Counted from the stretch's first letter, positions 45,453 through 59,039 are shown. The stretch is 64,000 nt of DNA from Takakia lepidozioides (GCA_030704615.1 CM060733.1:29634001-29698000); one strand, 5' to 3'. The notes: generated by a model not told the origin, from the sequence alone. A program made the numbers and translations.

Positions 45453-47612
45453 GATGAATTGTAATCGGGATGAACTTTCTGATGTGTCACCCATACCCAG
45501 ATGCACATGCTCGCCTCTCCTGTCCATGAAATTGGTTCCTTCAACGCTGTCAACAGATTGCACCAAGTCTCGGGGTAGGTCCAGGTTGGGGACTGCATGT
45601 ATCTTAAAAGTCTTTTCCCTCCTTTGTCTTTCCATATTGAAACAAGAAGACTAGGTAGAGCTGTTATGCTTATGGTTGGAAGGCTATGGCATTGCCAGGA
45701 AGGGTATGTATGAGTTCTTCCAGCTTGCTACAATACCTTTCAAGAGGCAGTTTTCTTGCTCCAAACTGAACATCCTATTTTTGAGGGTGGATGTTGACAG
45801 TGGAATCATCATATCTTTTGAAGACTTACAGCTTATATCAGTATAGCATGCACAGTGATATATACATGAATTCAAGAAGGAGGTGGGTTTGAACCTTTAG
45901 AGCTTGTGAGCCTCATGTGGCAGACCCTCCGCCTTAACCCCTCGTGGACGAGGGTGTAACTTTTTATCCCCAATCATCCATAGGGATGAACCTTCTAGTT
46001 ATGTGCATATCTACTACATTGGAGTCATGTGAAAAGTGTAGGCACAGACAATGTGTGTCTGCCGGAAATCCTACAGTTTGGTACGCAATTATGCTACCTC
46101 TTGGACTTAGAATGAATGCATTGGTTGCGTCGTGAATGCGGTGACAAGCACAGATAGGAAATCCATTGCTTTTATTGTTGAGGTTCTTAAACAACATGAG
46201 CTTCAAGCTTCTTTAAAATTGGAATGTCAGGTCAGTCATGGTTTCAAAGCTCAAGGTGATAATCATCATCTCTGAGTACACAGCAGCTAAGGGGTCTTAC
46301 TTGGGGTGTTGTCCTACATAAGATTCACCATCAGTACGGACCCAGATCGAGGCAGTGCTTTCTGGCACTAGCAGAGAAAATTGTATATGTGGGGTGTGAC
46401 GATCACTGCTTGATTGTTTTGCATTGTTTTGTTGCTGGGTGCATGACTTGCATAGGTTCTTCACTGATGCATATGTAACTCAAACATATTACCTGAAAAT
46501 GTTTGATATTCTCTCCTTGTTTGGAGGTGCATACAACTGGTGCCCAATCATATTGAACAGAGAACTATTGCGAGTCACAACAGCTGCAATGGGAAAGTGT
46601 GTACATATGAAGGAAGAGAGAGAAATACATTTCTCAAATTAGGGGAAACTGCGATCTTTGCCAAATTGTACATGCAGACCAAAAATGTTCTTGAACTGCA
46701 CTGCCTAGACTATCCCATCTTGCTATGGAGAGACAATTGTTCTGGGCACAGACATAGCTATACCAGGATCCTCAAAACAACAAATATGGGCTGATGCTGA
46801 ACAATGTTCTGAAAAGTTGAGCTCAACTGTTGGGAGCTCTACCCTCATATCCGGAGAGCCATGTTTCGTGGATCAATTTCCAATGCAATCCATTTGGTAA
46901 GTCCGCCTGCTCCCACCTCAGACAAACAGTGACTGTCATACTTTGAAACATATTGCCAACCAGGCCAGCAGCAAAGCTTCTACCGTTTGGTCAAAAAGGG
47001 CTAGATGAAATTGCTAAAGTAACGATCGTAGATGGCACAAGTTAAAAGCCACAAGTTCTTGACCATGTAAAATTTCTCTGCCCAAAAACAGTTGGATAGG
47101 TCTCTTCATATGCCTGTGACATAAATTCACAACTGCTATAATTATATGTAGTCTCACAATAAGCCTGATCAAGCGATCATAATAAAGCATGCAAGTAGTG
47201 ACACAAGCCATGCATGATCAAGATATGTGGCCCAAGATTTTTTTATTTGGGCTTCTCCCAAAGACCTGTGAAATTGGACCCATGGAGTTTAGAATTAGTG
47301 CAATATGATGTCCATAACAGCATGAGTATGAAGAAACAAGGTGGGAACTCACATTGGTTTGCAATAGAGCTGTTGTTAGCATGCAATTTAGATCCTTGTC
47401 TGCATACAATAGAATACACACCAGATTTCAGTTTCCTAAATTCTTTCTCAAGTGTGCAGTACGATCATTTCCTTTCAAGCACAAGCGCTACTAACAAGGA
47501 TGCCAAGTTAGCTTGGGGATGGAATGACTTACCTGCTCCTTTATGAAACATGGAGCCACAACAGATTGAGGTCGACAGCCTCGACTTCTTCACATCTATC
47601 TGACTCAGTTTG
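45453..47612. other. Intergenic, no gene recognised
   Basis: Convergent flank between prefoldin 6 and SPP. A minus-strand block at about 45890-45945 has a B-box-like GGTTCAAACCC and a weaker A-box-like element upstream, suggesting an old tRNA-derived SINE, but without clear ends. Nothing else is recognised. Confidence 0.45.
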
Positions 47613-50600
47613 CTACGTACCCTTGGATGGTAACAAGCCGATAGCAGAAACTGTAACATTGCTATATGGTAAGGCTAATATTCACAGATACTCATCTAAT
47701 TTACAATCACATACCTATGCCTCACATCATCCTGCACAAAATAATGCATTTTCTCACCTGTTCGTTGCCATTTGTCGAATCTGACAACCCACGAATCATC
47801 AGAGAGCTGCAAACTGCGAACGCGATCAACCCAAATGGAGAAAGACTTCCCCTTCTGAGATCCATATGAAGAGCGAAAATGCTCTATTCCTTCATATGGA
47901 TTCTCTATAATTCCCCATGCATGAACCACACTTGAATCTGGTGCCTGTCAATTTCCAACCCGACAGTCAAGTCTACTAGGTGAAAACAAAAATACAGCAC
48001 ACAAATGTCATTGTTATGCTTGGGTTGGGTGACTGCAGAGTGACAACCTCACCAACAGAGATAACATAGAAGTGCATGGAAAGAGCTGGACACAAACGCA
48101 CCATTCCAGATTTCAAGCGATGGTAAACAGTCTCAGAGCTTTCAATGTCACCACGCAGCCATTGCTCAATCAGCAGCCCATACTCCACCACCTCATGAGC
48201 AACAGATACTGCATCCACCTTTTGGGTCAGCTTGTCATGTATGGAAAGGGGCACCGGACGGTCTCGAGGAGACACATTGGGTTGCAGATCAAAGTGTTGC
48301 ATCGCCTGGATAATAGCCGATGCGCATCGCTCAGTTGCCATGAAGATATGTGACTTATCTCCAGCTTGCCGTGAGTGCCACTGCAGCAACTCCTCCTGTG
48401 CATTTCCAACCTTCCGATCCATCCAAGGCAAATTTAGGTCCGGCCTACCAGGAAAAAGAAAGTGAGAGAAAAGGCTACAAAAGCATTTGAGATGCTAGCA
48501 AAACCCATGTTGACCTGCTTTAATGAGGAATGTGCTGCATAAATTACACACAGGGATTGTCATGTGTAAGTGCAACCTCAGTCTTATATATATCGAGCCA
48601 ATGTATTGTAGAGCTACATGCACATCACCAGATTGGCTAACCATATTTGCTAGTGGCTCAATAGAACTCAATAGCTATTATCCCTATTCAGTCTTGACAT
48701 TCTTGTAACTGTGAACAACTGAGGGCAGAGCTAGCATGAGCTTCTGCAGTCTCAAAACTTCCTCTGTTAAGTTTGTTTCACTGTGTTCCACTGTTGCTCC
48801 CATGGCTTACACAATGCAGTGAACGTTCAGCCAAGCTGCCACAGTGAAGGTAGATACCCATCTAAACTAGTGCACTCAATCTGATTGTCCCCGTAAGGGA
48901 TATTGACTCGTCCTAGTTTTACTAGACAACTAGGTAAGGGAATGTCAGTGTTATTGTAAAGTGAAAAACTTGGGCCTACACTGACTGAAGACTGACTTCC
49001 CCGTTAGTACCCCTGATCTTGGAGTGTGCAACTGGCCATCTCCTAGATCTGCAATGTTCACAACGAAAATTCATAGCTATGAAACAAAGACAGACAATGA
49101 GTAACGAAGGGGCCGAAAAACAGTCATATGGAGCTTACTATAACTCCACAGACATCAGCCACACTGAAAAGCTCAGCGTCATTGCCTGAATCTCCACACA
49201 CAAGAGTGTGGTTGGGAGAGCGACCCTCAGCTTTGAACTTCTGCAGTAAATAGGCAAGAGCCTGGCCTTTTCCAGCCCCTTCTGGCAGCACATCCAGATC
49301 CACGCCTCCACTGTAAATCAGCTTGATATTTAGCTGTCATTCATCCAAAGTGCAAATCAAAACCCAAAGAGAGCAAGAAGGTGAAGTGCCTCATGCAGGT
49401 AAGCAAGCATGAAAGACAAAGAAAGTCAGAAACTCTTTACAGCATCCAAAAAGCGGGGAGAGAGAGAGAGAGAGAAAAGAGAACATTATACCCATCCATA
49501 GGGGACCCCGAATGGCCCAAAGTAGAACAATAAGCCACTTTTCAAACAACATGACAAGCAGAGGTGGATTAAATTATTGAAGTGAGAAGAATGCAGTAAT
49601 ACAGCTCTTGGAAGGGACTAAAACTTACCCCACGAGCCTTGAATCGTTCAGTCAATGTCTGAATCACATGTGGTGCCTCCTTTTTCTCCAAAAGGAAACT
49701 TACTTTATGTGGCCTCTGCTCTGATTCAACCTGCCAAATTGCAAAACATGAACTTTCACTCCACATGCCTAGATATAAAGAAAGAATATGGCAGTTCAGG
49801 GACTGCCAGTAAGCTGGTGAAGCCATGGTCCAGAACTACTACAACCTCCTCCTTGCCCTGTTCTCCACACGTCTTCGAAAGCCAAAAAAACGGAGTTCAA
49901 TCACTATGCACTACCAGAAAAGAAAATGAATCTCAGTTGTAAGGCTAGCTTCAGGTTCTGGAGATCCAGGCAATGGTAGTCAGAAAGAACGTTAAGCCTA
50001 TTGCCTACTAGGGTTTGTGGCAGAGTTTCAAGACAAAAGCTCAAGTACGATAGTCATGTACAATTGCTATGCTCAACTGACCTCTCCTAGGGGATGTAAA
50101 AGGCTATGGTTTACAAGGTGGATTCGACTGCAAAAATCTATACAAAGGAAAACTTTCTCTAAGGTATGCCTTCCTGTCAATACATGTTTAACCTCCTCTC
50201 ACAAAGAACTTCAACTAGCCATCTTCCCCTTCCCAAACCCTTTGTATTTCAACAAAAACCACCCCATCACACTGACTTTAACACAATGGAAGAAACAAGG
50301 TACTGCTAACTCACTGAGGTGAATCTCATATATAGAGTAACTTCCCAAGACCACCACATTCAAAGAAACCTGCTACAAGCTCCTGATAAACTACTGTAGT
50401 TGACAAAGTGTTAAAGTTTCAAGCTCAGCTGAAATGATTTGAATTCAGAACAAATCTTGACTGGAAGGCCTAACCTGAAACCGAAGCGACAATTTGGTAG
50501 CCTCTTCCACAACTGCTTCACGGTCCCAGCCCTGGTTGAGCACTTCTGCCCACCCCAAATCAGGAGACATAGTGTCTCCATACTTGATTTCGGTACCCAC

Positions 50601-52340
50601 AGACATTATGGTGATTCCGGGCGTCAACAAGGGCACATGTGATCTTAATTGTGAATACAAAGCAGGGGACCTCCCCGTGGAGAACACAAGCAGTGAATCA
50701 TGGTTGTACTCTGCCTCCCACAAAGCACCAAAGCGCAACAATGACTTGTTTTCATGATCCTGGTGGTCCACCTGCAAGCACCCCAGCCAATTAACACCAA
50801 CTACCATCTCCCTCTCTTGGTAACAATTAGGTTAAGAAAATCTGTGAGCAATGCAGCAATCCAGTCACCTATCTAGGTTCAGGTAAAGGCCTAAAAAAGC
50901 AGTAATTGAATCCCCAACGAGATTTCTGTCTGCTAAGGCAAGCCCTACACTCTCACTTCCGTTCAACCGACTGGTGGTGATTGCTATGACTACGGTAATT
51001 TCGGGCTGAGTTCATACCCTCTGGATAAAAACCCCATGACCAGTTAATGAAGTATGTTGTGGGGTGCATCATGGCCAACAATCTCAGGACCATCAATGAG
51101 AACATCTTTCGCTTTTTGCCACTCAGCACAATCCATACTCAGCTGGTGTGCTTTAAGCTTCATGTCTCAAAGGACGCGTATGCCATCACAGATGGCATTC
51201 ACTTTCTTCACGAACAAATTCAATCATGTAGATGGAGAAACTCATCTCCTGGTTCTCCAGTAGAGCTCCAATTTTGCAATTGACAAATGCCTTAAAATTA
51301 TTTGGGAACAGGCCTGGTGCTCCACCAATTGGAAACTAACTCCTCAGAAAATAAAATGAGCATTAGACTCTCCCAGCTGCACCATGCATCCCATGGAATG
51401 TAAATTGCTGTAACCCCTCATCATTAATTGAATTAGCTGCTGAGAGTGGCGCTTACTATTGAGCTTTTTAAGAAAGGAGGAAAAAGACAATTGAGTGTGC
51501 ATCATTGGCAACAACGGCAACAGAAAACTTAGCCTCTAACTAAGCTAGAGCTGGCCATGAGGCACCATTCCCTCAAAGATGACTATTATCAACCAATTAA
51601 AGTTGAGGGCAAGATGTGGGACCATTTGACAGCCTTTCCCATGCGGTCCCTGTTGATATGCAACAACATGCACTGGGCATTTGGTCGTCTTGATCGATTC
51701 AGGACAGACAACAGAGACAGAGATGGCGTACTTATTGGAGTGTGCTTGCGCAAGCCCCGCTGGTCGGGGTACTTGCTCCATACTTAAAAAGAGCAATAAG
51801 GGTGTGTGTAAGAGCGAGACATCAGATCACAAGGTTGAAATCATAAAACGTGGTCGAATTGCTGCTAGGGATGCCTTCAATGCCATTAATGGAGAGGTTG
51901 CAAAAAAAATCAACTACAAATCAATGTGAAAACCAGTTCCGAGTGACAGTGGTAGCGATATAAAACACAGGGCAAATCGAACTACCCTTAAGGAAAAGCA
52001 AAGAAAACATTCGCACGGATACATCCGTGTTGAATTCACATCAAACATGCAGTAGTGTTGCATGAAGTGAAAGCAACGCACGCTACACTGAGATCTAAGT
52101 GCCATTTGAACAGTAATCGAGTACAATCGAACTGTCATGACAAACGAGCAATTAAGATAGAAATAAATCAGATTGTTAGGATGAATATCTAAACAACAAC
52201 ATACTTGCAGAATTGGCGACATTGAGCTTCCTGATGGACTGGAAATCTAATAGAAGAAATGTCCTGAGGAGCGTAAGGCTGACCATGGTGTTGTCGAGGT
52301 CCGAAACAACCATCACCCGAGGGACTCCACCGAACTCCAT
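47613..52340 (-). CDS. SPP: Sucrose-6F-phosphate phosphohydrolase (SPP), seven exons
   Basis: Removes phosphate from sucrose-6F-phosphate, the final step of cytosolic sucrose synthesis; a Mg-dependent HAD phosphatase. Exons on the minus strand: 52340-52284, 50771-50475, 49730-49629, 49333-49139, 48410-48102, 47944-47758 and 47650-47613, all GT/AG with consistent phase, about 394 residues. Motifs: VSDLDNTM (catalytic DxDxT) in exon 1, [10 protein letters not shown] and [10 protein letters not shown] in exon 2, QRPHKVSF in exon 3, [12 protein letters not shown] and [12 protein letters not shown] (motif IV) in exon 4, [24 protein letters not shown] and SPRD in exon 5. Exon 6 starts the plant C-terminal domain ([22 protein letters not shown]). 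Exon 7 is short and uncertain: the predicted stop lies after LLPSKGT, so the end is shorter than the ~420 residues usual in plants. The first intron is 1.5 kb. Confidence 0.92.
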
Positions 52341-52963
52341 AACGTACTGTAGGGGGAATGACACAATGTCTGAGCAGAAGTGCAACCAGAAACTGGAGTT
52401 GGGAAGACCACGAGGGAGCTAGTAACTGAGGGCGAGAAACAGTTGAAAATCTCGAAGTGGGGGTTGCAATAGCAAATGGGTAGTTGAAGAAGGAGTGGAG
52501 CAGGCAAGAGAGTGCGTTGGGACTGCAAATGCTCCAAGATGCAGGACCCAGTTTGAAAGTGAAGAGGCCCAAGACAAGAGGGAGAGAGAGCTTTTTGGTT
52601 GATATTTCTTTTGTGGGTCCTTTTGTGAGGCATCATAGTGTACTCCCTTGACTCCTCTGGATAATTCTGGCTCCTTGTCTACTTAGCCCCTTGCCCAAAC
52701 TATTTCCTTGGTAACGGCTCAAACAAGTCTGTTAAAAAAAGGGAAAAAAGAAAAAGAAAAGTCTGTTGGGTGCCACCTGCTGCAGTTGCATGCAGACACA
52801 TGTATCGACGTATGGAGTGATAATAGTATGAGCCTATCCACCCATTCATTAATCAATTTTGGCAGGGCCCATGGACCCATGAAAGTCACAACAGCACATT
52901 GGGAGAATGATGCTTGGGAGAATATACCTTCTTCTTTTTTCTTCTTTTTTTATAGCTCTATCA
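52341..52963. other. SPP upstream region
   Basis: Non-coding sequence between SPP and the transposase relic. It probably holds the SPP promoter and leader. GA-rich sequence (52577-52592) precedes the gene, as it does in the PSRP5 and prefoldin 6 leaders. No clear TATA box was assigned. Confidence 0.4.
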
Positions 52964-55227
52964 TCATAAAAGGCATGACTCTGGAGCTGAAATTTTCGAG
53001 TCTTCATACTCCGCCGCCTCCTTCTTCATGCTTGGAAAATCCGCTTCCTCTAACTCTTTGGAACAAATCCACCGGAACAAGCCTCTCAATCTATAGATTG
53101 TCTCGTGAACCTCGGGAGTCAATGTCCCACGAACTGCAATGGGTAAGATGTCTTGCAAAATATTGTGGTAGTCATGAGACTTCAAACCATGGACCCCGTC
53201 GTCTTCGCTGAACTTCATACGGAGGGATGACCCATAACCAGTTGGTGTTTGGATAGCACTTATGGTGGCTATCACTTTCTTGTATTCTTCCTTTGTCCAT
53301 TGCCAAGGTGCACGCCTATACTTCCACCGTACAACACTCTTTGGGTCCACACCATTTTGTTCGGCCCATAGACGGCGTATGCGACCCTGCTCCTCAAGCT
53401 CCTTTATAACACCGAGAGAATCTCCTTTTGCAGCCACTCCCTTCTTTGCCGGCGTGCCATGAAGAACCCGAAAAAAGGACGAGCAGACATTCTTCTCAAT
53501 ATGCATGGGATCTAGAAGATGGCGAATCTTCAGGTCCTACATATACCCCCACCCGCAAATACTTACACAAATATTTTGACATGAAAGTGACAATGTAACT
53601 CATACAAAATGTGCAATATCACATGCATGCATAAGGATATTGATGGTGTTTTTGTGGAATATGTACCGCCCAATATGACAACTCGTAGAAGATTGAAAGT
53701 CGCTTCATGCCGGGCACGTCCACTTCACCGACCGTGCCCGCATGGGCCTCCTTCATCGGTCCTCCCAAAACTACCCGGATGGTGTCACGGGGGGGGGGGG
53801 GGGGGGACGTACTTCTTCTTTGCCATCAAACAAGTGTTTTTCTTTTCTTCTCCATCGATGGCTCATAGGAAGAAACTTGCGGAAGTTCGGATACATCATC
53901 TTGTGAAGATGGCGGGAGCTATGTGCATCAAGATCATCGTCACAATGCAAGCATGCATGGTATCCTTTGGTGCTTAGCCTCGAGCAAACCGTTAGTCCTG
54001 TGCACATCCCGCCACATTAGCAAAGACAAAAAGTTATCATGTGCATGGTCCATAATGTCATCTACCCAACTAAGGTGCACAAGACTATCGCCGCTACTTC
54101 AATCAATCCCAATCCTCATCAATATTATCCGACCTTGACAAGTGAATGTATGCGGGTTCTTCATGGGGAACATAATATACATGGATAATCATGCATTGTC
54201 CAAAGCAAGATGCCTCTCATCTGAAAAGAATGTCCAGCCATAGGGTCAAGTGAAGCATCTAATGCCGTCAGAACAGCCAATGTAGGGCTTCGGTACTGTG
54301 CCTTCAATGGCGGGATGATCGGAAAGTAATGCATTTTCTAGGATGAAATACCTCACGTCCCCCACATGTAATCATCCCATTGGCACACATAATACAACAC
54401 CATTATGTCTTTCCCTTTATGCACATTCTCCCTCATTAGGAAAATAATGATCACACCGAACGTCGTTAATATTACTCACTCCTTCCAAAGCCACCTAAAC
54501 TTTGTGGAATACATTTTACATGCATTGAGAAGATTAAAGAAAATAATTTCAATGAGAGGGAGAATGACGCTTATACCTTGCGTGGTACTTTTTTCCCTTG
54601 GACATCATCCCGATATCAGTCTTTCTTGCACTTTGGACACTTGGTCAGACACGAATCATTTCCGTAGTATAGGGTTTTATCACATGGACATGCATGAAAA
54701 ATCTTATAGCCTATCCCCACAGAGTCCAAGACTTCGCGTGCCTCTTTCCGCGACCGTGGCATCTTGGGTTTCAAGTGTGGAGTAAGGATATAGTCCGTAA
54801 TAGTTTGCATTATGGCAGACATCCCAACATTACTTATGCCAAATCGAATTTGAAGATTGAGCAAAAGTAAGATTGTTGAAAGTCGATTCACTTTCGCCCC
54901 TTCGTACAAGGGAGTTCTCGCCTCCCTCTCCATGTCATTTGAGGGGGCCATATCCGGATCATCAATTGGTCGGGTTTCCTCTCTATCAGATGCATCAACG
55001 CCCATATGATGCATTAAGATCTTTCATGGCTTGCACATCCTCCTGATTAAGTCCATCCTCATTGTTGTCACTATCAGTGTCACTAAATCATCATCATCGT
55101 TCAAGACCGTGGGGGTAGCGTCTCGCCCACGGCTCCCACCTGATGTACTTAGGTTGTTTTCGGATGGGGTGTCAAGTGAAAGGACCGGGAAGGGAGGGAC
55201 AAAGTCCTGATATGAACAAATGAACAT
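52964..55227 (-). pseudogene. CACTA (En/Spm) TNP2-like transposase relic
   Basis: Minus-strand pieces in the order expected for a plant TNP2 transposase. 55014-54616: LNLQIRFGISNVG...HACPCDKTLYYGNDS followed by C-x2-C (the early Cys motif). About 54370-54180: FQMRGILLWTMHDYP. 54007-53770: STKGYHACLHCDD, RKFLPMSHRWRRKEKH and FDGKEE. 53506-52964: MHIEKNVCSSFF followed by the DUF4218-type HGLKSHDYHNILQDILPIAV and RLRGLFRWICSKEL. The protein would cut and paste CACTA elements. In-frame stops (a TGA after CPKCKKD near 54614), frame changes and an 18-G run at 53789-53806 break it. Terminal inverted repeats and target duplications were not found. Confidence 0.85.
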
Positions 55228-56384
55228 ACGGGCATATATTATAATGTGTCCTTACAACCATACAACTTATCATAAGCGAAATGCAAACAACAACCTTCAA
55301 TGTGTGCATGCATCAAATATGTCATTCAGTAATTACATGTATGTGCGCAACGTCACGCATGCAAAGTTTCAAACCTAAAAGAAATCATCTGTCCCCCCAA
55401 GGACGCGTTCACCCTATCAACCAATTTTGTTTATTAATGTGAAAGAAAATCCTCTCATGCCATTGCACCCATCAAACGGATGTGGCTCAAGCTTCATTTT
55501 TTCCCACATGTGCTTAAATATATGTGCAACACCTGTGCAAAGATTCAACAGGAAATTTAAATAAATAAATAAATAAACCTCCCTATCGACGCACTCACCC
55601 TTGAACCAATTTTGAATTAAATCGAATTTAAAATTGGCTCTATTTTGTTCTGTGACATTGGGGTTTGCACCACTAAAAAAATGGAAAAAAAAAATGTGTG
55701 TTTTTCTAGGGTCACTTTTGTATAACTCTTTATGAAGAGTGCATGAAATTGAAGATAACTCAACTTTGGAGTGCAAATGAGAGAAGAAAATATATTTACA
55801 TTTAGAAATATAGGATTGCGGTTTTGAGGGGCGTAATGAATTTGGGTCCAAATGACTTTTATTTACTCCCAAATTATGCACGCACATTGCATATGCTGTC
55901 ATTAAGCATATGGCTTCAGAATGGAATAAAAAAAAAAAACATGTGCAGGCAAAATGCAGTTTTCCGTCTCTACGACACGTAGCTGCGCTCAACACTTGAA
56001 TGACCCATTGAATGAACTTGGTTCAAGCTCATATTTGGTCCACACGTGCATAAGTATGTTTAGATCACATATGCAAAGTCGCAACCCACATGAGCAACAA
56101 GAAAAAATATTTACATCAATCGATTAATCGGATGTATACAAAGTACATTATGAGAATATCTATAATGCCCCTTTACGCAATCCCTATCTCAAAGAAACCT
56201 TATTTCTATCATACGCATCCCACTCACGCTGTAATCGGAGGTCCCAATCATCCCGGGAGAACTCGTATGATGCAAATAGCTCGTTGCTAGCCCTAATAGT
56301 CATACTAGCACATGTCATCACAAACATGTGCATCCCCTCACAGTATACCGACGTATGACCACAAAAGCTCTCATGCCCATCGCT
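55228..56384. other. AT-rich non-coding DNA
   Basis: A low-GC stretch between the transposase relic and the SET-like gene, with an (AAAT)n run at 55557-55577 and long poly(A)/poly(T) patches. A 192-codon frame (55417-55995, minus) has no recognisable motif and is probably chance in AT-rich sequence. It may be internal sequence of the same CACTA element. Confidence 0.45.
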
Positions 56385-57827
56385 TCACTCGTCCCATACT
56401 ACATTGGTTCTCCTAGGATGACCAAAAGAACTGTTGACCAGCCCAGCAACATTGCCGAAGATATCGGGGTCACCATCACAAAATCTGATCTCAATGGGAG
56501 ACAGCCCCCGTCTACGTACATCCTGTCCGTTGACACACAAAATGTAGGGTAGGATATATGGGGCTTCGAGGCGTAATGTACGAAACTCCCCGGAGGTGTA
56601 ATATGGACCGTAGTAGGGAAACAAGTCCACTATGTTGTTGCTCCCACGAGGAACCACAATATCATCGACCGTGAATAAACCCCGACCCATAGCAGGATCA
56701 GTAGCGGCTCTCATAACATACCGTCCACCCCAATACTCGAACTCCACATTCTCTCGGATGGGGGTAGGAGGGTCGAGATGATTCCCCCAACAACGAGGCT
56801 GAACGGTCCTCAGTAACATAGTCCTATGCGCTTCCCATTGCGGGGGAGGATCCGGCTCAGGCCGCCCAAGCCGAAGGGGAGGAAACCTAGGGCGAAGCCG
56901 ACCCCTCCTAGGGGTTCGAGGGGCACATGCGCGTCGAGGTCCAAGTGCAGGTGATACTAGTGGAGGTCGTACTGCTGGCGGAGGAAATGAAAGTGGAGGT
57001 GGTTGAGGATGTAATGCCGGAGGTACAACCAAGGGTACAACGTCCGGATCAGGCACTACCGGAGGTGGATCAGACAAAGAAACAGACGGGGGGGGGGGGG
57101 GGGCTACTCGTCGCCGGCCATAACGCTTGCGACACCTACGATACCCCTCGACCCTACGCATCTCGTCTACATGGTGCTGGGAGAACCAACTGGTTGAACA
57201 TCGGGCACAGGCTCCGACACAAATTCTGCAAGGAGACCGGCGCGAAATGCCTCCCGTGCAATGTGATTGCGAGCTTGGGCATCAAGTCGTGGCTGCAATA
57301 TGCGTAATATACGACGCATCAATATTTATATTGTAATTTGGTTTCATGTATGAATACCAATCATACTATATTATTACATATACCAAATGTACTATGAATG
57401 AGAGGGGGTGAAAAAAGACTCACCTTTGCCGCATCCGCAATCACGTTCTTCTTGTAATGCTCTTCGACAACATGTGGTTGCCGCCTCGGTAGTCTGGTGC
57501 CGCCCGGCGGTATCATTGCCCAACACTTAGTGCACCAATACTCAATCCTTTCGGGGGGGGAAGGTCAAAGGTGGACGTGCGTGGGCATTGTGCCTCTGGA
57601 CTAGCAGGGCTCTCACCACAGGGTGGTCCGCGAGGGGGCAACCCGCGGCGCGCCCGATTGGATCCTGGAGTGTCAACATCCTCCGCATCACCTGAAATTT
57701 GGGCCCGGTCCCTTCTACGATTGTGTCCGCCATCCTTAGGTGCAACGGGTTGCTCCTCGCCACGAAACACAGATGGAATTGGGCCCCATTTCATCTGTGG
57801 TACCGCCTCCCCATCCTCGAGGGACAC
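56385..57827 (-). CDS. SET-like domain protein, multi-exon, possibly element-borne
   Basis: The last exon frame (57161-56385, extendable upstream) has a basic, Pro-rich N-terminal part and then a SET-like region: TDPAMGRGLFTVDDI, LFPYYGPYYTSGEF and NVAGLVNSSFGHPRRTNVVW, which resembles the S-x-GrG-x-F, Y-x-G and N-x-A-x-x-(I/V)-N-x-S pattern of SET methyltransferases. An upstream piece (about 57543-57421, minus) encodes ERIEYWCTKCWAMIPPGG and ends in a GTGAGT donor; a middle piece after TCTCCTTGCAG near 57243 has CVGACARC. Another frame (57827-57513) gives a Gly/Pro/Arg-rich start. A 16-G run at 57088-57103 sits in the coding part as poly-Pro. Exon joins are not fully resolved. It is adjacent to, and on the same strand as, the CACTA transposase, so gene capture is possible. 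Confidence 0.45.
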
Positions 57828-58904
57828 AGGTCAATGTTTCTTCACCATTACATTCTAATTAACACACACAACCAGCACTTTCATTTCTCAAAACTCATTG
57901 GCAAAAAAAAGCCTATGTCCCTTTTCCACCCTACGACAGCAAGGGGTCGCTACGCCCCAAGGCCGGGAGGCCGTAGTGACCGTGCAAAATTCAAACTCCA
58001 GAACCCAGTATCAAAAAATACTATAAAGAAAAAAAAAATCCCAAAATGACCAGTCCAACATTGCCCAAGGGCCTGGGAAAAAAAACAAATGCACGCAATT
58101 CATTCATGCGGCTGAACCCTTTCCGTAGTACTGCCTTGAGAAGGCACGACACAAAGAAAACAAAAAAAAAAACCTATGAACCCCAAAAAATGACCCCTTT
58201 TGCCCAGCATACAAGGGGGAGCCTGGGCATGCGACGCCCTGCCATGCTTCATGCCACTACCCAGCGTTGCATCATGCGATGGGCTTTTTTACCTAGCCAC
58301 GACGGGGGGGTCGCACGCTACGACGGCCGGGAGTGGCAAGCTTCAATGTACATTAAAAAAAAAAGGCGGGGCGCCGACATGCGACGGCCGGGCGTGGCAA
58401 ATTGGCGCCGGGCCTTTTTTTTTTCTAAGTGCTTGAAGCACTTGCTCTACCCCCCCGTTTTCATTTCTGCTTTGGGAGGGATAGGGCTGAGAATGTAGGG
58501 GAGAGTGTGGAGGAGAAACTAACCTCGTCTTGAGTGCGAGGTGGTCGCCACGCGGAGACGCCCTAGCGCTGCTCCAACGCCGCTACAACCCCGCTGGTAA
58601 GCTCCCTCCTTCTCTCACTTCCACTCTTCCTCTCCAAACCCTAAGAAGGTGCTAACACCTCTGTCCCCTAGGTGGCAGGAAAGCCGCATAGAGACGGGAG
58701 CAGCAACAACACAAGAGATAGAGAGAGGCGCGGCGGAGCGGGGGAGAGTGGCCTTCCGGTGGCGGGGACACGCACCGTAGGCAGCAGCGCCGGCGCCACA
58801 GAGGTAGGCGCTCTCCCTCTCCCGCTCTCCTTTGTTCCTTTTTGTGGGGAGTGACAAAACAGAGGGAGAGAGAGGGACAAGGGCAAAAGGAGAGAGAAGA
58901 GAGA
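57828..58904. other. Low-complexity and G+C-rich sequence, no gene
   Basis: Contains poly(A) patches and two near-copies of a CGACGGCCGGG(A/C)GTGGCAA motif at about 58321-58340 and 58382-58400. Frames here are low-complexity; no gene is supported. Confidence 0.5.
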
Positions 58905-58983
58905 AATGAAATGAAATGAAATGGTGCATTATAACGTCCGCGGGAAGCTCATAGAGCTTATGGGACAAAATGGAAAGAAAAAC

Positions 58984-58990
<7 letters not shown>
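58905..58990 (-). mobile_element. SINE-like family B, 3' part
   Basis: Minus-strand 3' block: CATTTTGTCCCATAAGCTC, CCCGCGGACGTTATAATGC and three ATTTC units. It is followed directly on the plus strand by a (GA)n run at about 58985-59025. Confidence 0.7.
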
Positions 58991-59030
<40 letters not shown>

Positions 59031-59039
59031 AAAAAAAAA

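Noticed and set aside
45885-45945. Second tRNA-derived SINE or tRNA
   Set aside because: A B-box-like GGTTCAAACCC is present, but the A box is weak and no tail or flanking duplication was seen.
53789-53806. Poly-G runs (also 57088-57103, 28247-28260 as poly-C) as biological signals
   Set aside because: Homopolymers of 14-18 bases are error-prone in sequencing and assembly. They break frames, but I do not treat them as functional.
55417-55995. 192-codon minus-strand frame as a gene
   Set aside because: It lies in AT-rich, low-complexity DNA, has no motif and no conserved-looking blocks.
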